Shown here piece by piece: positions 59,606-63,854 of a DNA stretch of 63,854 bases. This stretch comes from Planctomycetota bacterium (GTDB taxonomy: Bacteria > Planctomycetota > Planctomycetia > Gemmatales > Gemmataceae): assembly GCA_016191165.1 (NCBI GenBank), contig JACPPF010000086.1, positions 1 to 63,854 of the forward strand. Direction: 5' to 3'. The notes under the pieces are model-generated. The model did not search any database and was not told the DNA's origin. It saw only the letters and a list, made by a program, of their open reading frames with translations. Position 1 is the first letter of the stretch; every line of letters starts with the position of its first letter. A program made the translations under genes and the position numbers.

Positions 59606-60397
59606 ATGGCACTCGGTCTACTCGGAACAAAAGTTGGCATGACGCAGATCTTCGACAACGACGGGAAGATGGCGCCCGTCACGGTCATCGAACTCGGGCC
59701 ATGCCCGGTGCTGCAAATCCGCACGGCGGAGCGTGACAAGTATCACGCGGTTCAGCTGGGGTTCAAGGACAAGCTTCGCCGCAAGGCGATCCGCGCGGAA
59801 CGCGGGCACGTGGCGTCGGAGTTCAGCTCGAAACGTCGTGAAGGCATGAGGCAGGCCGGCGTGCAAATCCCTGAGAAAGCCAACTGTGAGCCGCAGCGGT
59901 ACATCCGCGAGTTTCGCCTCGATGGGCCGCCGCCCGCGGACGTCAAGGTCGGGGCAATTCTGACCGCCGACAAGGTTTTTCAGGAAGGCCAGCACATCGA
60001 TGTGGTCGGCACGAGCAAAGGACGCGGGTTTGCCGGCGCCATGAAACGACATAACTTCCAGGGCTTACCAGCCGCCCACGGCGCCAAGAAGGTGCATCGT
60101 TCGGTCGGCAGCACTTCTTCGCACGCATCCAACCGCGGTTCCGGCCGGCCCAAGAAAGGCCACCTGGCGGCGGGTCAGTACGGCAACGCGCAGGTCACCG
60201 TGCGAAACCTCGATGTGGTCAAAATCGACAAGGACAACAACCTTCTGCTCGTACGCGGCGCCATTCCTGGCCCCAACGGCGGACTGGTCGTCGTGCGCCC
60301 CACCAACAAAAAAGACATCCCCACCGCGGAAGAACGCGCGGCGGCTGAAAAGAAAAAGAAGAAGGGCAAGGGCGTCGAAATCAAGAAGAAGAAATAG
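59606..60397 (+). CDS. rplC: 50S ribosomal protein L3
   Basis: 263 residues, against about 210 for typical bacterial L3. Core: '[20 protein letters not shown]' start, '[20 protein letters not shown]' then '[20 protein letters not shown]' and '[20 protein letters not shown]', all typical for bacterial L3. The excess is a central insertion and a C-terminal Lys/Glu-rich tail ('[16 protein letters not shown]'). ATG 59606 is chosen over ATG 59600 because AGAGGA is 6 bases from it. It stands alone, not in the S10-spc cluster (no rpsJ, rplD or rplW), with its own terminator. Confidence 0.97.
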   Translation: MALGLLGTKVGMTQIFDNDGKMAPVTVIELGPCPVLQIRTAERDKYHAVQLGFKDKLRRKAIRAERGHVASEFSSKRREGMRQAGVQIPEKANCEPQRYIREFRLDGPPPADVKVGAILTADKVFQEGQHIDVVGTSKGRGFAGAMKRHNFQGLPAAHGAKKVHRSVGSTSSHASNRGSGRPKKGHLAAGQYGNAQVTVRNLDVVKIDKDNNLLLVRGAIPGPNGGLVVVRPTNKKDIPTAEERAAAEKKKKKGKGVEIKKKK

Positions 60398-60423
60398 CCC
60401 CACGCCCGAACGGAAGCCAAACG

Positions 60424-60451
60424 AGTGCAGGCATCGCGCCTGCACTTTTTT
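60424..60451 (+). terminator. intrinsic terminator of rplC
   Basis: AGTGCAGG (60424-60431) pairs with CCTGCACT (60439-60446) around CATCGCG, followed by TTTTTT. It lies 27 bases after the rplC stop. Confidence 0.92.
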
Positions 60452-60465
60452 ATTGCTGTGGTTTT

Positions 60466-60522
60466 CCGGGCCTGAGCGCCAGCGAAGGGCACGGCAGGCC
60501 CTTCGCTGGCGCTCAGGCCCGG
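60466..60522. repeat. perfect 25-bp palindrome with 7-base loop
   Basis: CCGGGCCTGAGCGCCAGCGA plus AGGGC forms the left arm, ACGGCAG the loop, and the complete complement the right arm. It is the most perfect element of its kind in the window, placed between the rplC terminator and the ymdB-type gene. Confidence 0.92.
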
Positions 60523-60544
60523 ATGACCCGACTGGCGCCTTACC

Positions 60545-61333
60545 ATGAAGATTCTCTTTGTCGGCGACATCGTGGGTCAGCCCGGCGTGGACGCGGTACG
60601 ATCGCTCGTGCCGTTGCTCATCACGCAGGAGTCGCTTGATCTCGTCGTCGTCAATGCCGAGAACGTTTGCGGCGGCTCCGGTTTGACGCCGCGGCAGTAT
60701 CGACAGGTGCGGGGCGCCGGGGTCGATCTGATCACGATGGGCGATCACATCTATCGCCGCAGCGAAATTCTGCCCGTGCTCAACACGGAGGATCGCATCT
60801 GCAAGCCGGCGAATTTTCCGCGCGCGGCGCCAGGCCGGGAATGGATTCTCGCTCCGGCGCGCAATGGCGTGACCGTGGCGGCCTTCGCCCTGTTGGGCCG
60901 CACCTTCATGCGGCCGGTCGATTGCCCCTTCCAGGCCGCGGATCGGGTGCTGGCGGATCTGAAGGATCGCGCCGCGGTCATCCTCGTGGACATGCACGCG
61001 GAGGCGACATCCGATAAATATCTGATGGGACATTATCTTAAAGGCCGCGTCAGCGCGGTGCTGGGCACGCACACGCATGTTCCGACCGCCGACGAACAGC
61101 TCCTCGGCACGACGGCGTTCATCAGCGACGTGGGAATGACCGGACCGCATGAAAGCATCCTCGGCCGGCGCGTCGAGCGGGTCCTGTCCCATGCGCTCGA
61201 TTTCGTCCCGGCGGCTTTCGACGTGGCGACCGGCGATGTCCGGCTATCCGGCGCCATCGTGGAGGTGGACGCCGAAACCGGGCACGCCCTCGCCATCCGC
61301 CGTTTGCAGGTCCGGATGCCCGACGGCCCGTGA
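60545..61333 (+). CDS. YmdB-family metallophosphoesterase
   Basis: 262 residues. TIGR00282/YmdB family: 'MKILFVGDIVGQPGVDAVRS' (metal-binding Asp), 'VVVNAENVCGGSGLTPRQYR' (Asn/Glu), 'LITMGDHIYRRSEILP' (Asp-His), 'VDMHAEATSDKYLMGHYLKG', 'VLGTHTHVPTADEQLL' (His pair). Such enzymes hydrolyse 2',3'-cyclic nucleotides; the Bacillus protein YmdB affects biofilm and sporulation decisions, and often neighbours rny. No rny gene is near here. A palindromic repeat lies just upstream. Confidence 0.93.
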   Translation: MKILFVGDIVGQPGVDAVRSLVPLLITQESLDLVVVNAENVCGGSGLTPRQYRQVRGAGVDLITMGDHIYRRSEILPVLNTEDRICKPANFPRAAPGREWILAPARNGVTVAAFALLGRTFMRPVDCPFQAADRVLADLKDRAAVILVDMHAEATSDKYLMGHYLKGRVSAVLGTHTHVPTADEQLLGTTAFISDVGMTGPHESILGRRVERVLSHALDFVPAAFDVATGDVRLSGAIVEVDAETGHALAIRRLQVRMPDGP

Positions 61334-61366
61334 GGCGCGGTCCGTTGTACGAATATTCTCGCTTTC

Positions 61367-61422
61367 GCCACTTGTGGCTTTGCGTTCGCGAGGCAACTGG
61401 CAAAGGCTAAACCGCACGCGGC
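61367..61422. repeat. decayed CCGCTTGCGG-family repeat
   Basis: CGCCACTTGTGGCTTTGCG and GCTAAACCGCACGCGGC keep the layout of the elements at 11403-11458 and 16229-16283 with many substitutions. Confidence 0.45.
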
Positions 61423-61457
61423 AAATGGACGCGGACATTCTATTTTTCGAGAGGTCC

Positions 61458-62438
61458 TCACCGCCCAGTGAGCCGCTCAGTCAAGTGAGTTAGCCTCTGG
61501 GCGACCGCGGCCGTGTTCTCGAACCGACGCCCATCATGGTAGAGCCAGCGCAGCCAGTGCGTGCCCGCGATGATGGCGCCGGTGGCATCAAGATCGAATG
61601 CGAGGTTCTTCATCTCAGGCGTGAGCGCGCGAACCGTCTCATAGGCCGCGAGCCCGTCGTTCCAGCGGGCCTGATCGGCGCCGACCAGGCTGCCCAACAT
61701 GCGGGCTAGATCGACCATCGGGTGGTCCACCTTGACGCTACCGAAGTCGATCAGGCCGGTCAGTTCGTCTCCGGTGAATAACAGGTGATCGTGCCAGATA
61801 TCGCATACACACGGCTGCAAGGTCATCGGCCGGGACAGCCACGGTGAAAGTAAGCGCGGCACCACGTCGATGTGGCGGGCGACGAGACAGGCCAGGGATG
61901 CGGCGAGCGCGGCGAACGGATCGTGAGCCTCGAACGCCGGACGCCAGCCCGAATTCGTCAGGTGTTCCCAGGCCCGCCACGAATCCAGACGCCGAAGGAC
62001 CGCGGGGCAGATGCCGAGCGAATCCTGTTTGCTCGCCCAGGCCGCGTGCAACCGGGCCAGCGCGATCCCCGCGCGGTGCAGGCGTTCGGGTGAAGGGTTG
62101 CTTGCAAAGTCAGCCCGGCCTGGCATCCAGGTGTGCAATTCCCACAGGCGATCATCGTGAAGAACGACGGTGTCGCCCGTGATGGTCGTCATCACGCGCG
62201 GCAACCAGGGCAGGCTTGATGCGTTTGCCAAAAGGTGGTGCGTCCAAACCAGATGCGGGCGTGTAGGGCCATCGACGGGCCAGGCCTTGAGACAAAAAAC
62301 CCCTGCGGGCGCCTCCAGACGCCAGAGACGGGCGCCGCTGAAGCCGCCGTGATTGCCGAGCGGTACAGGCAATCCGCGCATGGGGGCGGCGTATTGATCC
62401 AGTACCTTGGGGATCGCGTTTTCGAAAGAAATCGCCAT
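61458..62438 (-). CDS. APH-family phosphotransferase with altered catalytic loop
   Basis: 326 residues. Aminoglycoside phosphotransferase/choline-kinase fold: Lys K51 in 'VFCLKAWPVDG', 'TWMPGRADFASN', the catalytic loop 'VCDIWHDHLLF' (D213), and 'LTGLIDFGSVKVDHPMVDLA' with D231. The usual loop is H-G-D-x-H-x-x-N; here the His/Gly before Asp are Val/Cys and the Asn is His218. Asp and the DFG-like Asp remain, so it may still bind ATP, with unusual metal coordination. Substrate unknown; the family also includes homoserine, fructosamine and small-molecule kinases. It converges with the ymdB-like gene. Confidence 0.85.
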   Translation of the reverse strand: MAISFENAIPKVLDQYAAPMRGLPVPLGNHGGFSGARLWRLEAPAGVFCLKAWPVDGPTRPHLVWTHHLLANASSLPWLPRVMTTITGDTVVLHDDRLWELHTWMPGRADFASNPSPERLHRAGIALARLHAAWASKQDSLGICPAVLRRLDSWRAWEHLTNSGWRPAFEAHDPFAALAASLACLVARHIDVVPRLLSPWLSRPMTLQPCVCDIWHDHLLFTGDELTGLIDFGSVKVDHPMVDLARMLGSLVGADQARWNDGLAAYETVRALTPEMKNLAFDLDATGAIIAGTHWLRWLYHDGRRFENTAAVAQRLTHLTERLTGR

Positions 62439-62565
62439 GTCGCCAGATTAGCCTGTTGATTGGTTTTCGGCGAGCGAGGCTCGAGGAAAGGCTTGTTTTT
62501 CGCGTGGGTTGGTTCATAATGCAAGGGTGCCCTGCGGAGACGTCGCGGGGCCAGTGGAGTCGTTC

Positions 62566-63624
62566 ATGGATCGCGCTTCGTCCCTGATCTTTCCAGGCGG
62601 CCGAACGCTGGCAGGCTGGTGGCGCCAGCTGGCGCCGGTGCAACCGCTTGAACTCTGGATCGGGTACGTGTTTTTGCACCGCCTCGAGGCGTCGGTCCAG
62701 GTTCAATTTGACCAACCGCTGGATCGCCTGGGCTCCTTCGTTCTTCAAGCAATTCATCTTGAAGAGACCTTGGCAGCGAGTCAGGACTCGGGCGTAGGCC
62801 TGCAGGCGCTGGAAGGCCGACTGCGCCTGTCGGCGTCGGTCTTGCAGCGTGTGTTGGCCGACCTTGCCGGCGCTGGCTTGATTGCGTGCGAACCCGAAAA
62901 TCGCTGGTTGACAACCGAGCGAGGCCGAGCCGCCCTGCCGACCCAAACGACTCCCGTCTTGATCGAGCGGCGCATGGTGTTCCCGTTTCAGGAACGGCTG
63001 GAGCCGACAGGCAAACGAAGTGCGCCGCCACATTACATGCCGGTTGCCGAGTGTGTCGGCGTACCCTGGCAGGTTGACGAAGATCACTGGATCAACGTCG
63101 AGGCCGTGCGGGCTTGTATCGATCAGGCGGCTGATTGGAAACAGGCCGCTGGCTTTCCACTGACCGTGCAAGGCCTGGGCCAGCCAAGCGATTCGGAGGC
63201 CTGGCGCCAAATCGTGGTGGATAGGCCCGAGCGCGTCCTCATGGCGATTGTAAAAACCAGCGCGTCGGGAACACGGGAGGTGCATGGCTTCGCCGCGAAG
63301 GCCGACGGTTGGACCCTTTACGATCGTGTTCCCGTGCTTCGCCTGCCGGAGACGGCGTGGCCCGAAGTCGGAAACGAACCGTCGGCCTTCCTCTGCCAGG
63401 AGGCCTGGCGAAACTGGTGCAAACAAAGGCAGCTGCCCGGCAACGAAGTCGAGATTTGCTCCGTGGCCTACCGGGCCCCGCGTCTCGAAATTCAGGCCCC
63501 GCCGCGCCTCTTTCAACGCCTCCAGGCCGCCAAGAGCGATCTGTTCAAGGGTGAAGCCTGGGTTCTCCTGGGTGAGGGCCATTTGCGCACGGCCGCGCAA
63601 CTGTCAGTGCGAACCGCCACCTAG
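62566..63624 (+). CDS. hypothetical protein with winged-helix-like region
   Basis: 352 residues, no recognised family. Residues about 20-140 look like a winged helix: 'LEASVQVQFDQPLDRLGSFV', 'GLQALEGRLRLSASVLQRVL', 'ADLAGAGLIACEPENRWLTT' (wing) 'ERGRAALP'. The C-terminal part (140-352) holds beta-rich segments and 'CQEAWRNWCKQRQLPGNEVE'. No signal or membrane helix. GGAG lies 7 bases before ATG 62566; the upstream TTG is unlikely. It is divergent from the APH-like gene. Its role may be transcriptional or a regulator of chromosome organisation, but this is inference. Confidence 0.75.
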   Translation: MDRASSLIFPGGRTLAGWWRQLAPVQPLELWIGYVFLHRLEASVQVQFDQPLDRLGSFVLQAIHLEETLAASQDSGVGLQALEGRLRLSASVLQRVLADLAGAGLIACEPENRWLTTERGRAALPTQTTPVLIERRMVFPFQERLEPTGKRSAPPHYMPVAECVGVPWQVDEDHWINVEAVRACIDQAADWKQAAGFPLTVQGLGQPSDSEAWRQIVVDRPERVLMAIVKTSASGTREVHGFAAKADGWTLYDRVPVLRLPETAWPEVGNEPSAFLCQEAWRNWCKQRQLPGNEVEICSVAYRAPRLEIQAPPRLFQRLQAAKSDLFKGEAWVLLGEGHLRTAAQLSVRTAT

Positions 63625-63649
63625 CCTGGATTCCCACGGGGCACTATTG

Positions 63650-63854
63650 AGCTAACACAAAAATCCTTGGCAGCTGCTTTTCAGCTGGATTTTCCTTGCA
63701 TCAGCTGCCTGGGATTGTTACACTTCTATTAACTTATCTTGATGGTAGCCACAATATCTTATTGCTCGTCCAGGAGATAGGCTGCCTGTTTTTCCTTGGG
63801 TTTTGTGCTGGCTCTCCATGGATGGAACAACCTGACAACGTGGATGTCTGTTTA
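63650..63854. other. terminal stretch of different composition
   Basis: The last ~205 bases have clearly lower GC than the rest, are rich in TG and CA, and contain only two CpG dinucleotides, whereas the rest of the window is CpG-rich. No open frame, repeat or gene is seen. It looks unlike this genome, suggesting transfer or a chimeric contig end. Confidence 0.7.

Overview
The window looks like chromosomal DNA from a GC-rich planctomycete, probably close to the Gemmataceae. The grounds are two Tat-exported DUF1501 proteins, a Tat-exported sulfatase, a giant Gly-rich beta-helix protein with an N-terminal 'LEGRLAPA' motif and C-terminal FG-GAP-type repeats, a TPR-sulfotransferase, ribosomal protein genes away from their usual clusters, and many short palindromic dispersed repeats. 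The genus assignment is inference; no rRNA gene is present.

Layout. 0.1-7 kb: two small unknown genes, tRNA-Glu, a DUF1501 gene, an AbiEii-type nucleotidyltransferase, a second DUF1501 gene preceded by a triplicated 57-bp repeat, a Uma2-type nuclease, and an AhpD-like peroxidase whose reading frame is crossed by one TGA exactly where the redox Cys should be. 7-13.6 kb (minus): a complete suf operon, sufR-sufB-sufC-sufD-sufSE-sufT, with a different palindromic repeat in every junction between non-overlapping genes. 13.8-17.7 kb (plus): two exported or membrane unknowns, queA and a small beta-sandwich protein. 17.7-21.7 kb (minus): bioB-bioF-bioDA, with BioD and BioA fused. 22-25.7 kb (plus): an unknown, a GT2 glycosyltransferase, N-acetylglutamate synthase and a pirin. 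25.7-30.8 kb: uvrB, a membrane unknown, a sulfatase, and an FAH-family hydrolase. 30.8-41.1 kb (minus): an eight-gene chemosensory operon (cheW-cheR-cheW-mcp-mcp-cheA/REC-cheB-REC/HATPase) with the Wsp/ACF layout but no GGDEF output. 41.3-44 kb: a metal-dependent hydrolase, a truncated transposase, and tRNA-Leu. 44.3-53.8 kb: the TPR-sulfotransferase and the 2365-residue surface protein. 54-63.6 kb: a class IV aminotransferase, a Kelch protein, a HEAT protein, rplU, a triplicated 122-bp repeat, two lipid acyltransferases, orphan rplC, a ymdB-type phosphoesterase, an APH-like kinase and an unknown. The last ~200 bases change abruptly in composition.

How it fits together. The suf operon builds Fe-S clusters and is probably autoregulated by its Fe-S-binding Rrf2 repressor; BioB in the next operon but one is an Fe-S consumer. 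The chemosensory operon probably regulates something other than swimming: its last gene joins a receiver to an RsbW-like ATPase domain, which suggests control of an anti-sigma/anti-anti-sigma switch.

The strongest unexplained signals are: (1) the in-frame TGA in the peroxidase, aligned with catalytic Cys and followed by a SECIS-like hairpin, i.e. a candidate selenoprotein; (2) palindromic repeats that occupy every suf junction and are inserted in frame in a DUF1501 gene; (3) the Wsp-like operon with REC-HATPase output; (4) the giant protein with two foreign domains spliced into its repeat array.
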